Part shown: piece after piece, positions 8,322 through 16,376 of the stretch
Layout: every line of letters starts with the position of its first letter
Numbering within the stretch: the first letter of the stretch is position 1
Source: CAVSJJ01 sp963771015
Lineage (GTDB): Bacteria > Actinomycetota > Actinomycetes > Actinomycetales > Dermatophilaceae
Assembly: GCA_963771015.1 (NCBI GenBank)
Contig: CAVYRN010000009.1
Span: forward strand, 1 to 64,000
DNA: 64,000 bases
Reading direction: 5' to 3'
Made by a program: the position numbers and the translations under genes
Notes under the pieces: model-generated
What the model was told of the DNA's origin: nothing
Database searches by the model: none
The model's input: only the letters and a program-made list of their open reading frames with translations

Positions 8322-9721
8322 GCCAGCCGCTCGACATCGGCATCGACCTCGGCACGACGATGACCAAGGCCGGCGCCTTCGACAGCGCGGGAACACTCCT
8401 CGCCCAGGCGGCGACGCCGACGACCTGGCGCAGCCCCCGTCCCGGCTGGACCGAGCGGGCGGCGGCTGACCTCTTCGAGGCGGTCGACGAGCTGCTGGCG
8501 GCGCTCGCCGCACAGGCCGGCGGCGCGACATTCCGCTCGGTGGGTTTCACCGGCATGGCCGAGACCGGTTCGGTCGTCCGCGACGGACGGGCCCTCACTC
8601 CGCTCATCGCGTGGTACGACCCCCGCGGCGGTGCCGAGCTGGACCGCACCCCAGCGTCGTTCCGCTCCGCGTTCCCCGCCCGCTCGGGCCTGCCGGTGAC
8701 CTCGCTCGCCTCGATCGCCAAGATCCTCTGGCTGCGGGAGCAGGGCACCGGGCTCGAGGGTGCCCAGTGGCTCTCGGTCCCGGAGCTGGTCTGCCTGCAC
8801 CTGGGCGCCGACCCGGTCGCCGAGCTCTCGATGATCGGCCGGACCGGGCTTCTCGACGTGCATGCCTCGGCCGTGTCGGCGCAGGCGCTGTCCGTCATCG
8901 GTGCCGGCGCGGACTTCGTGCCCCCGCTGCGTCCGGCCGGCGCGTTCCTCGGGCGGGTCCGCTCGGACCACCCGGTGGCGGCCCTTCGCGGTGCTGCCCT
9001 CACGATCGCCGGTCACGACCACCTCGTCGCCGCCGCAGCGGCCGGGGCCGCGGCGCCGGGCACCGTGTTCGACTCGTTCGGGACGGCGGAGGCGTTCGTC
9101 GCCGCGACCTCGTCGGTCCCCGGCCCGGACCAGGTGGCCCACCTGGTCTCCCTCGGCATGAACGTCTACCCCCACGTGGTCTCCGGGACGACCTGCGTGC
9201 TCGCCGGCGCGAAGTCCGGCATCGTGCTGAGCCGAGTCCTCCGCCTCCTCGGCATCACCACCCCCGAGGCCCGCCAGGAGCTCGACGAGGCCGCGTCGTC
9301 GACGGCGGTCCTCGGCGCTCCGGTACGCACGGACGGTGTCGGCGAGGCCGACGGCATACGGGTCTGCGGGGCCCACATGGACGACCATGAGGTGACCATC
9401 ACGATCGAGGGCGACGACTGCTCGCCGCAGACCCTCTGGGCCGCCGCGCTCGGCTGCGGCACGTCCACGGCGGCGGGCACGCTCGCCGGTATGCGTCACG
9501 GCGGGCTGGATGTCGACGAGCTCGTCCTGGCCGGCGGCTGGAGCCGCATGTCGTCGGTCGTCCGGGCCCGTCAGTCGCTCGGCGTTCCCCTCCGGTTGGC
9601 CGAGATGAGCCAGCCCGGCCTCGTCGGGGCCGCCCGTATGGGCGCCTGGGCGGCCGCCCACGAGACAGAACACCCGACGAGCCCCCCCGCCGGCTGGTTC
9701 GCCCCCACCACCGTGTCCTAG
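8318..9721 (+). CDS. FGGY-family carbohydrate kinase
   Basis: 467-residue actin-fold sugar kinase, xylulokinase/gluconokinase-like. The phosphate-1 loop is GIDLGTTMTKAGAFD at residues 8-22; the substrate side has GFTGMAETGSVV and IAWYDPRGG; the ATP-binding side has FDSFGTAEAF and VLAGGWSRM. The last conserved FGGY signature is weak, so the sugar cannot be read out. Translation is coupled to lacI (ATGA at 8318). A second kinase beside PfkB in the same operon suggests two entry sugars or a substrate phosphorylated twice. Confidence 0.8.
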   Translation: MSQPLDIGIDLGTTMTKAGAFDSAGTLLAQAATPTTWRSPRPGWTERAAADLFEAVDELLAALAAQAGGATFRSVGFTGMAETGSVVRDGRALTPLIAWYDPRGGAELDRTPASFRSAFPARSGLPVTSLASIAKILWLREQGTGLEGAQWLSVPELVCLHLGADPVAELSMIGRTGLLDVHASAVSAQALSVIGAGADFVPPLRPAGAFLGRVRSDHPVAALRGAALTIAGHDHLVAAAAAGAAAPGTVFDSFGTAEAFVAATSSVPGPDQVAHLVSLGMNVYPHVVSGTTCVLAGAKSGIVLSRVLRLLGITTPEARQELDEAASSTAVLGAPVRTDGVGEADGIRVCGAHMDDHEVTITIEGDDCSPQTLWAAALGCGTSTAAGTLAGMRHGGLDVDELVLAGGWSRMSSVVRARQSLGVPLRLAEMSQPGLVGAARMGAWAAAHETEHPTSPPAGWFAPTTVS

Positions 9722-9746
9722 AGCCACACCCCAGAAGGAGAAGCCC

Positions 9747-10655
9747 ATGGCACAGACCACCACCCTCGATGCCATCGCGACATCGGCAGGCACGTTCGCC
9801 GTGGTCGCGATGGACCAACGGGGGACGTTGCGTCGGATGTACGCCGCCGTCGACCAACCGGACGTCACCGCGGCGGAGATGACCGCCCTCAAGGCCGACA
9901 TCCTCGAGGGAGTACGAGCCTCCGCGTCAGCCTTCCTCGTCGACCCGGACTACGGGGTGCCCGCGGTGCGCAGTGTCGCGGCCGGCCCGCACGTCGGGAC
10001 CCTCATCGCCGCCGAGCCCTCGGACCGGGGGAAGCACGAGGGCGAGCCCGTCGTCACCCGTGACCTCCGGCAGACCGCACGGTGGGTCCAGGAGCAGGGC
10101 GGCGACGCCGTGAAGTACCTCATCCAGGTCCGCGCCGACCGGCCGGTGGGCGCCGACGGCCGAGACCTCACCGCGGAGGCCGCGGAGGCCGTGCGCGGCG
10201 TCGTCGAGGACTGCGCCGACGCCGGCATCCCCTCGGTCATCGAGAACCTCATCTACCCCCTCAACGGGGAGGGCGAGCTGTCACCGGACCAGCGCGCCGA
10301 CGCCATCATCGAGGCGGCCGTGTGGCTCGACTCGTTCAGCCCCACGCTGCTCAAGCTGGAGTACCCGGGGTCGCCAGAGGCCTGCCGCCGCCTCGCCGGC
10401 CGGCTGACCCGCCCCTGGGCGGTCCTGTCCGCCGGGGTCCCGATGGACCGGTTCTCCGAGGTGCTGCGGGTCTCCTGCGACGAGGGCGGCGCAAGCGGCT
10501 TCATCGCCGGTCGGGCGATCTGGAAGGACGCCGTCGGTATGCCGGCCGGCCCGGAGCGGATCGCCTACCTCGCCGGCGAGGGCAAGCGCCGGCTCGACGA
10601 GTGCCTCGCGGCCATCGACGGCCGCGCCCGTCCGTGGCAGGACGTCGCGTCATGA
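9747..10655 (+). CDS. yihT: YihT-like class I aldolase (sulfofructose-phosphate aldolase / LacD family)
   Basis: 302-residue aldolase close in pattern to E. coli YihT: the N-terminal SAGTFAVVAMDQRGTLRRM matches YihT SGGFAMLAVDQREAMRMM, SAFLVDPDYG matches SAILVDQQF, the Schiff-base lysine lies in LLKLEYPGS, and LSAGV...GASGFIAGRAIW matches LSSGV...GASGFLAGRAVW. The ATG follows AGAAGGAGAA. It overlaps the ABC ATPase gene by ATGA. In the sulfo-EMP pathway YihT splits 6-deoxy-6-sulfofructose-1-phosphate to DHAP and sulfolactaldehyde; LacD cleaves tagatose-1,6-bisphosphate. YihS-like and YihT-like genes in one cluster favour the sulfosugar reading. Confidence 0.75.
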   Translation: MAQTTTLDAIATSAGTFAVVAMDQRGTLRRMYAAVDQPDVTAAEMTALKADILEGVRASASAFLVDPDYGVPAVRSVAAGPHVGTLIAAEPSDRGKHEGEPVVTRDLRQTARWVQEQGGDAVKYLIQVRADRPVGADGRDLTAEAAEAVRGVVEDCADAGIPSVIENLIYPLNGEGELSPDQRADAIIEAAVWLDSFSPTLLKLEYPGSPEACRRLAGRLTRPWAVLSAGVPMDRFSEVLRVSCDEGGASGFIAGRAIWKDAVGMPAGPERIAYLAGEGKRRLDECLAAIDGRARPWQDVAS

Positions 10656-11428
10656 CCGCGTTGCTCGAGGCTCGCCAGCTCTGCCGGTCGTTCGGCCACG
10701 TCCAGGCTCTGGACAATGCCGACTTCGACGTCGCGGCCGGTGAGGTCGTCGCGATCATCGGGGACAACGGCGCCGGCAAGTCGACCATGGTCAAGGCCCT
10801 CACCGGCAACCTCGACGTCGACAGCGGCGAGGTTCTCTACGAGGGCGAGACGGTGTCGTTCTCGACACCGCAGGACGCGTCCAGCCGCGGCATCGAGGTC
10901 GTGCACCAGGACCTCGCGCTCGCACCGCACCTCGACCCGACGCAGAACATGTTCCTCGGCCGGGAGGTCATGCGCTCCGGGCTGGCGGGCCGGCTGGGCT
11001 TCATGAACGAGCAGAAGATGCGTCAGGACGCACGGGACGCCTTCGGCGAGCTGGGTTCGGCCGTCCGGTCGGTCACCACACCCGTCGGAGACATGTCCGG
11101 TGGGCAGCGACAGAGCGTGGCGATCGCGCGAGCGTACGCGTGGGCCAGCAAGGTCCTCTTCCTCGACGAGCCGACGGCCGCACTGGGCGTGATCCAGACT
11201 CGGAACGTCCTCGACATGATTCGTCGGGTCCGGGACAAGGGTGTCGCCGTCGTCCTCATCTCGCACTCCATGCCGCACGTCCTCGCGGTCGCCGACCGCA
11301 TCCAGGTCCTGCGGCTCGGCAAGCGGGTCATGACCATCCCGGCAGAGGGCACCACCGTTGAGCAGCTCGTCGGTGCCATGACCGGCGCCCTCGACGAGCA
11401 GGACATGGAGAGGAGCGAGACCGCATGA
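10652..11428 (+). CDS. Sugar ABC transporter ATP-binding protein (FrcA-like)
   Basis: 258-residue single-cassette ATPase of a ribose/fructose-type importer (CUT2). Walker A is IIGDNGAGKSTM, the signature MSGGQRQSVAIARA, Walker B KVLFLDEPTAALG, and the H-loop VLISHSM. CUT2 systems usually use a double-cassette RbsA protein; this is the shorter FrcA form with one domain. It is coupled by 4-base overlaps to the aldolase gene before and the permease gene after it. Confidence 0.9.
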   Translation: MTALLEARQLCRSFGHVQALDNADFDVAAGEVVAIIGDNGAGKSTMVKALTGNLDVDSGEVLYEGETVSFSTPQDASSRGIEVVHQDLALAPHLDPTQNMFLGREVMRSGLAGRLGFMNEQKMRQDARDAFGELGSAVRSVTTPVGDMSGGQRQSVAIARAYAWASKVLFLDEPTAALGVIQTRNVLDMIRRVRDKGVAVVLISHSMPHVLAVADRIQVLRLGKRVMTIPAEGTTVEQLVGAMTGALDEQDMERSETA

Positions 11429-12507
11429 GCCAGTCAACCGCGGACCTCAACCCCACCGCCGAGATCGGCGAGGACGGCAGCCTGCTGGAGCGGCTTCGGT
11501 CGATGCAGTCGGTCTGGATCCTCGGGGTCCTCCTCGTCATCGTGGCGGTCTTCGGGGTCCTGGAGCCGTCCCTGTTCCTTGCGTACAACAACCTGGCGAA
11601 CATCGCCCAGAACGTGTCGATCTGGGCCGTCATCGCCGTGGGGATGACCTTCGTCATCATCACCTCCGGGATCGACCTGTCGGTCGGGTCGGTGCTCGTC
11701 TTCTCCTCCGTCATCGCCGCGAAGTCCATGGAGTCGATGGGCGACAGGGGCTGGTGGACGGCCATCATCGGCACCGTCATCGCGCTCGTGTCCGGTGGCC
11801 TGTGGGGCGCCCTGAACGGCTGGCTCGTCGCCAAGGCCAAGGTCCCCGCCCTCATCGTCACCCTGGGCACCCTGTCGGTCGCCCTCGGCGCCGCGCAGAT
11901 CATCACCTCAGGGCTGGACATCCGCTCGGCCCCGAAGGTGCTGCAGGACACGGTGGGCTACGGCCGGGTCGCCGACGTTCCGGTCATCACCCTCATCGCG
12001 CTCGTCGTCGTCATCCTCGGCGGGATCGGGCTGCACAAGACGAAGTTCGGCCGCTACACCTTCGCCATCGGCTCCAACGAGCTCGCGGCGCGGCGGGTCG
12101 GCATCGGCGTGGACCGCAAGCTCATCCAGATCTACGCGCTGTGCGGCCTCCTGTCCGGATTCGCCGGCCAGCTATCCCTGGCGCAGTACGGCACCACGAC
12201 CATCGCCGGCCAGTCGCTCACGAACCTCAACGTCATCGCGGCTGTCGTCATCGGCGGAACCTCGATCTTCGGTGGCCAGGGCTCGATGCTCGGCTCGATG
12301 GTCGGGCTGTTCATCCCGGCAGTCCTGCTGTCCGGGTTCATCATCACCGGGGTGTCCCCGTTCTGGCAGACCGTTGCCGTCGGCGCCATCCTCATCGCAG
12401 CCGTGTTCGTCGACCAGCAGCGTCGCGCCGCCGCCGCCCGCGGTGGCCGCTCCACGAAGAAGGCACGCCGCGAAACGGCTCCGGCCTACCCAGGGGTCAC
12501 TGAGTAG
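11425..12507 (+). CDS. Sugar ABC transporter permease (RbsC/FrcC-like)
   Basis: 360-residue integral membrane permease of the CUT2 (BPD_transp_2) family. Conserved features are AVGMTFVIITSGIDLSVGS, WGALNGWLVAKAKVPALIVTLG, the cytoplasmic EAA-like loop GSNELAARRVGI, and AAVVIGGTSIFGGQGS. About nine to ten hydrophobic segments are visible, ending in a basic cytoplasmic tail. It pairs with the ATPase at 10652 and the binding protein at 12582. Confidence 0.9.
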   Translation: MSQSTADLNPTAEIGEDGSLLERLRSMQSVWILGVLLVIVAVFGVLEPSLFLAYNNLANIAQNVSIWAVIAVGMTFVIITSGIDLSVGSVLVFSSVIAAKSMESMGDRGWWTAIIGTVIALVSGGLWGALNGWLVAKAKVPALIVTLGTLSVALGAAQIITSGLDIRSAPKVLQDTVGYGRVADVPVITLIALVVVILGGIGLHKTKFGRYTFAIGSNELAARRVGIGVDRKLIQIYALCGLLSGFAGQLSLAQYGTTTIAGQSLTNLNVIAAVVIGGTSIFGGQGSMLGSMVGLFIPAVLLSGFIITGVSPFWQTVAVGAILIAAVFVDQQRRAAAARGGRSTKKARRETAPAYPGVTE

Positions 12508-12581
12508 TTCCCCACCAACGCATCCCACTCCCACAACTCATCCACTCCACTGAACATCACCACGAAACAAAGGAGACAACG
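12508..12581 (+). other. C/A-rich, G-poor leader of the binding-protein gene
   Basis: This 74-base spacer is strikingly poor in G on the coding strand and rich in CCAC/CATC words until the ribosome site AAAGGAGA before the ATG at 12582. Such an unstructured leader could favour ribosome loading or RNA processing, so that the binding protein is made in excess over the permease. This is an inference from composition only. Confidence 0.35.
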
Positions 12582-13559
12582 ATGTCAGTCCGTAAGTACG
12601 CACTCCTCACCACGGCCGCGGCACTCGCCCTGGCCGGGTGCGGCAGTTCGAGCAGCGGAGGGTCCTCCGGCGGATCCGCCGCACCGAACAAGACGATCGC
12701 GTTCATCCAGGGCGTCCAGGGTGACCAGTTCTACATCACGATGCAGTGCGGGATCGAGGCCAAGGCCAAGGAGCTCGGCTACACCGTGACAACCCAGGGT
12801 CCGCAGAAGTTCGACCCCACCCTGCAGAAGCCGATCGTCGACTCGGTCGTCGCGAGCAAGCCCGCGGCCATCCTCGTGGCGCCGACCGACGTCACGGCCA
12901 TGCAGGCGCCGCTCGAACAGGCCGCCAAGGCGGGGATCAAGGTCGTCCTCGTGGACACCACGGTCAACGACCCGTCCTTCGCGGTGAGCCAGATCAGCTC
13001 TGACAACGTCGGTGGCGGGAAGGCGGCATTCGACGCCATCCAGCAGGCGAAGCCGGATGGTGGAAAGGTCCTCGTCATCTCGACCGACCCGGGCGTCTCG
13101 ACCGTCGACGCTCGCATCAAGGGGTTCGAGGACGGCGTCAAGACCGACCCGAAGTTCAACTACCTCGGCGTGCAGTACAGCCATGACGACCCGGCCACGG
13201 CCGCCAAGCTCGTGACCTCGGCACTGCAGAAGGACCCCGACATCGTGGGCATCTTCGCGACGAACCTGTTCGCCGCCGAAGGCTCCGCGACCGGTGTGAA
13301 GCAGGCCAACAAGACCGGCATCACCATCGTCAGCTTCGACGCCGGCCCGAACCAGATCAAGGACCTGCAGGACGGCACCATCCAGGCGCTCGTCGCGCAG
13401 CAGCCCGGCGTCATCGGTGAGGACGGCGTCGTCCAGGCCGTCAACGCCCTGACCGGACAGGCGGTCACGCCGAAGATCCAGACCGGATTCACCATCATCA
13501 CGAAGGACAACCTCAGCGGGGCGGGCGGCCAGGCCGCATACAAGTCCAGCTGTTCGTGA
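12582..13559 (+). CDS. Sugar-binding lipoprotein of the CUT2 importer (RbsB-like)
   Basis: 325-residue substrate-binding protein. A signal peptide ends in the lipobox LAGC (about residue 20), followed by a Ser/Gly linker. The peripla_BP_4 domain shows TIAFIQGVQGDQFYITM, KPAAILVAPTDVTAMQ, VLVDTTVNDPSF and GITIVSFDAGPNQIKDL. It is the last gene of the rightward operon and is followed by a strong terminator. The ligand should be the sugar that the YihS-like and YihT-like enzymes process; binding assays on sulfoquinovose would test this. Confidence 0.88.
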   Translation: MSVRKYALLTTAAALALAGCGSSSSGGSSGGSAAPNKTIAFIQGVQGDQFYITMQCGIEAKAKELGYTVTTQGPQKFDPTLQKPIVDSVVASKPAAILVAPTDVTAMQAPLEQAAKAGIKVVLVDTTVNDPSFAVSQISSDNVGGGKAAFDAIQQAKPDGGKVLVISTDPGVSTVDARIKGFEDGVKTDPKFNYLGVQYSHDDPATAAKLVTSALQKDPDIVGIFATNLFAAEGSATGVKQANKTGITIVSFDAGPNQIKDLQDGTIQALVAQQPGVIGEDGVVQAVNALTGQAVTPKIQTGFTIITKDNLSGAGGQAAYKSSCS

Positions 13560-13585
13560 CCTCAGCCCGCTGAGAGGCACGCTCC

Positions 13586-13623
13586 GGCCTCGGCGCGACA
13601 CCGTGAGGTGTCGCGCCGAGGCC
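13586..13623. terminator. Hairpin terminator of the sugar operon
   Basis: Perfect 17-bp stem (13586-13602 with 13607-13623) around the loop GTGA, starting 27 bases after the binding-protein stop. No U-run follows, as is common in actinobacteria. The convergent esterase gene ends at 13711, so it may act in both directions. Confidence 0.8.
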
Positions 13624-13710
13624 GGCCTGCGGTGAGGGGGGCCGGAGCCCACTCGCTCCCCGAGCCGTCCGCGTGTCCGGCGCGTCGTCCGCGCCTGTTC
13701 AGTGCCCGCT

Positions 13711-14592
13711 TCAGTACCCGCGGGCGCCGAGCCAGGCGCAGAACTCGTCGAACCAGCGGTCCGAGGCCGTCCCGCGCGGCGCCATGCCGAAGCCGTGGCC
13801 GCCGGTCGCGTAGGCATGGGCCTCGACCGAGCCGGCCGCCGTGCGCCAGGTGTCGTAGATCGCCAGGGCGGAGCCGATGATCGCCTCGCCGAGCGGGTCG
13901 TCGCTGGCCCAGGCGAGGAACAGCGGCGGCGTGGGCCGGGGGACGCCGGCACCGTCGACGCGGCTGGGGTAGATGAGCCCACCGAACGCGGGGCGGTCCT
14001 GTGGGTGCGCCTCCACGATCGTCGCGCCGGTGACGTAGGCCCCGGCCGAGAAGCCCAGCATGCCGATCCGGTCCGGGTCGAGGTGCCAGCCCGCCGCGTG
14101 GTCACGCACGTAGCGGACGGCCGTGGCGCCGTCCTCGACGGCGGTGCGGTGGTGGGTCGCGTGGGCCTGGCTCATGACCTCGGGGTCCGAGAAGGCGCGG
14201 TCCACCTGCCGGTCGAACGCGTCACGGTCCACCGCGGTGGGCATGACCCGGTAGTGGAGGACGAGGCCGGCGACACCCCGCTCGGCGAGGCGCTGGGCGA
14301 CCCAGGCCCCCTCGTTGTCCATCGACAGGAAGTGGAACCCGCCCCCCGGGGCGATGACGATGCCGGTCCCGGTCGCGCGGTCCGGGTCCGGCAGGTAGGG
14401 GACCAGCATCGGGGTCGAGACGTTGCGCAGGCAACGCCGGCCGTCCGGTGGGTCGAGCCGGAGCCCGGTGAACTCGATGGACTCGTCGCTCTCGCCGGGG
14501 CGCAGGGCGATGGGGGTGGAGGCTGGCATCGCGGGGGCGTCAGCCGGCGAAGGAGGAGGGGTCGACGCGTCCCCAGACAGGGCGACGTTCAC
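13711..14592 (-). CDS. Alpha/beta hydrolase (acetylesterase/xylan-esterase-like)
   Basis: 293-residue cytosolic esterase without a signal peptide. The oxyanion-hole strand is IVIAPGGGFHFLS, the nucleophile elbow GFSAGAYVTG, the acid in AWASDDPLG, and the histidine in GGHGFGM. Such Aes/BD-FAE-type enzymes remove acyl groups from sugars or small esters. The GTG at 14592 is chosen because GAGGAG lies 6 bases before it; an internal ATG is possible. It lies 47 bases after hypB on the same strand, so it may be co-transcribed with hypAB without functional relation. Confidence 0.82.
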   Translation of the reverse strand: MNVALSGDASTPPPSPADAPAMPASTPIALRPGESDESIEFTGLRLDPPDGRRCLRNVSTPMLVPYLPDPDRATGTGIVIAPGGGFHFLSMDNEGAWVAQRLAERGVAGLVLHYRVMPTAVDRDAFDRQVDRAFSDPEVMSQAHATHHRTAVEDGATAVRYVRDHAAGWHLDPDRIGMLGFSAGAYVTGATIVEAHPQDRPAFGGLIYPSRVDGAGVPRPTPPLFLAWASDDPLGEAIIGSALAIYDTWRTAAGSVEAHAYATGGHGFGMAPRGTASDRWFDEFCAWLGARGY

Positions 14593-14639
14593 GGTGCTCT
14601 CCTCGGGGGATCGGTTTCTCGCGGTCTCGTGGCGCCCGG

Positions 14640-15452
14640 TCAGGCGCCGAGCCAGTCGTACCAGTCCTCCAGGCCCGCGCCGGTGCGCGCCGACACCTCG
14701 ATGAGCCGGGCGGCCGGGTTGACCTGAGCGACGTTGCGGCGGAAGAGGTCGAGGTCGACGTCGAGGTGGGGGAGCAGGTCCATCTTGTTGACGAGCACGA
14801 GATCGACGGAGCGGAACATGACGGGGTACTTCAGCGGCTTGTCCTCGCCCTCGGTGATGGCGAAGACCATGACCCGGTCGTGGGCTCCGATGTCGAACTC
14901 GGCCGGGCAGACGAGGTTGCCCACGTTCTCGACGAGGACCAGGTCCAGGGCCGGAAGGTCGAGCCGGGTGAGCGCCCGGGCCACCATCGGGGCATCGAGG
15001 TGACACTCGCCGCCGAACCCGTTCCCCGTGTTGAGCAGCGACACCTGGGCGCCGAGCCCCTCGAGCCGGTCGGCGTCGAGCGAGGTCTCGATGTCGCCCT
15101 CGACGACGCCCGCCCGGATGCCGCGTTCTGCCAGGTGGCGCAGGGTGTGGACGAGCAGCGCCGTCTTCCCCGCGCCCGGCGAGGACATGAGGTTGACGCA
15201 GCGGATGCCGACGGCGTCGAAGGCGGCGCGGTTGCGGTCCGCGGCGCGGTCGTTCTCGTCGAAGATCCTCTCGAGCACGGTGACCCGCTCGACGCCGGTG
15301 TCGTATGCCGACAGGTCGCCGTGTGCCTCGCTCACCGCCGACCCGGCGGGATGGGACCCGTCCATCGGGGAGTGCTCGTGCGGCTCGTCGTCCGAGTGCT
15401 CGTGCGAGTGAGCATGGACGGTGCCGTCGTCGTGGCGGTGGAAGCGACCCAT
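14640..15452 (-). CDS. hypB: Hydrogenase nickel incorporation GTPase HypB
   Basis: 270-residue SIMIBI-class GTPase that, with HypA, delivers nickel to [NiFe] hydrogenase precursors. The first 45 residues are rich in histidine (HRHDDGTVHAHSHEHS and on), a nickel store. The G domain shows SSPGAGKTALL (Walker A), VEGDIETSLDADR (switch I), the metal-binding ECHLDAPMV, and NKMDLLPH. The ATG at 15452 gives the His-rich tail directly after MGRF. It lies 4 bases after the hypA stop. Confidence 0.95.
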   Translation of the reverse strand: MGRFHRHDDGTVHAHSHEHSDDEPHEHSPMDGSHPAGSAVSEAHGDLSAYDTGVERVTVLERIFDENDRAADRNRAAFDAVGIRCVNLMSSPGAGKTALLVHTLRHLAERGIRAGVVEGDIETSLDADRLEGLGAQVSLLNTGNGFGGECHLDAPMVARALTRLDLPALDLVLVENVGNLVCPAEFDIGAHDRVMVFAITEGEDKPLKYPVMFRSVDLVLVNKMDLLPHLDVDLDLFRRNVAQVNPAARLIEVSARTGAGLEDWYDWLGA

Positions 15453-15456
15453 GGTG

Positions 15457-15837
15457 TCAGACTCTCCCGTCGGGGCTGGGGGGCACAAGGGGCGGGGGGG
15501 CCGGGCCGAGGTCGAGGGAGGTCACGAGGAACTCCTCCCCGCTGACGAGGGTGACCTGACCCGCGCCGCACGTCCCGCAGGTCAGCATGAGCACCTCGGT
15601 GACCTCGGTCCGGGATTCGCAGGCGCGGCAGTCCAGGACCACCGGGACATGCTCGACGTCGAGCTCGGACCCGGCGAGGTCGCTCGCCTGCGTGACCAGC
15701 CCCCAGCAGTAGACGAGGGTCTCGGGCACGACCTGTCGCAGCTGCCCCAACCGCACATGCACGGCCACGACCGGTCGGTCACCGCGGGCCCGGTCGACGA
15801 TGCGGACGATGCTCCGGCAGAGCGACAGCTCATGCAT
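15457..15837 (-). CDS. hypA: Hydrogenase maturation nickel metallochaperone HypA
   Basis: 126-residue HypA. The N-terminal MHELSLCRSIV contains the nickel-binding Met-His-Glu, and a zinc site is formed by CRAC and CGTC pairs. The C-terminal tail is Pro-rich. First gene of the leftward hypAB(-esterase) transcript, divergent from the hypF side. Confidence 0.93.
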   Translation of the reverse strand: MHELSLCRSIVRIVDRARGDRPVVAVHVRLGQLRQVVPETLVYCWGLVTQASDLAGSELDVEHVPVVLDCRACESRTEVTEVLMLTCGTCGAGQVTLVSGEEFLVTSLDLGPAPPPLVPPSPDGRV

Positions 15838-16262
15838 CCGCTGCCGCCGCGACGTGCCGGAGAGTGCGCGACGGGACCGGCAGCCGGGTCCGCTCGAGGT
15901 TGACGAAGCGGGGCCGATCGCTGTTGGGCACCGGCCACCTCCCGTCCGCGGCGACCCCGGGCGGGCCTCGGCGGTCCGTCGGGCCGAGACCCGTCAAGGC
16001 GTCCCACTGTCGTCGCGCTTCGCCTGCGAATCAAGGACCCTGCGTGGACCGGCTGGTCGCCGCGGTGTCGGGGTAGGCGAACCTCTGTGACGCGGCCAAC
16101 ATTCGAGCCCGTCGGCCGAGCGGGCAGGCGGTCCGCAGCAGGCGGGCCGACCGGTCGGTCCTCATCGACGAGGTGCTCGGCCTCGCCGCGGTGGCGGTAC
16201 CTTCGAGGTTACGTGGGACGAGGGCGCAGGCGCCCTTGTCGTCCCTATCGACAGGAGCGGCG
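15838..16262. promoter_or_regulatory. 425-base divergent region between hypA and the hypF operon
   Basis: No convincing gene in either direction; the open frames across it lack ribosome sites and family motifs. It should carry the promoters of both hyp transcripts. An 11-bp stem with one wobble pair, GACGAGGGCGC-AG-GCGCCCTTGTC, spans 16217-16240 just ahead of the small gene at 16263, and could be an operator or a leader hairpin. No clear -35/-10 pair was found. Confidence 0.45.
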
Positions 16263-16376
16263 ATGACGACCGAGGTACCGACCCAGGTCGTGGTCGGGCG
16301 CGGGCGCCGGGTGGTCCACCTCGTCGTCCACTCGGACGCGGGCGACAACCGCGTCGTCCTCTGGGAGCGGTCATGA
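16263..16376 (+). CDS. Small protein (37 aa) coupled to hypF, function unknown
   Basis: A 37-codon frame with ATG 5 bases after AGGAG. Its stop overlaps the hypF start (ATGA at 16373-16376), the same coupling used throughout this operon. The product starts MTTEVPTQVVVGRGRRVVHL and ends NRVVLWERS; no cysteine, no membrane segment, a beta-rich pattern. No known Hyp protein is this short. It could be a real small subunit or a leader peptide that sets hypF translation; I do not recognise it. Confidence 0.5.
   Translation: MTTEVPTQVVVGRGRRVVHLVVHSDAGDNRVVLWERS

Noticed and set aside
15838..16262. Short frames between hypA and hypF (for example 15800-16090 on the plus strand)
   Set aside because: No ribosome site, no similarity, and composition unlike the coding regions; treated as a promoter region.
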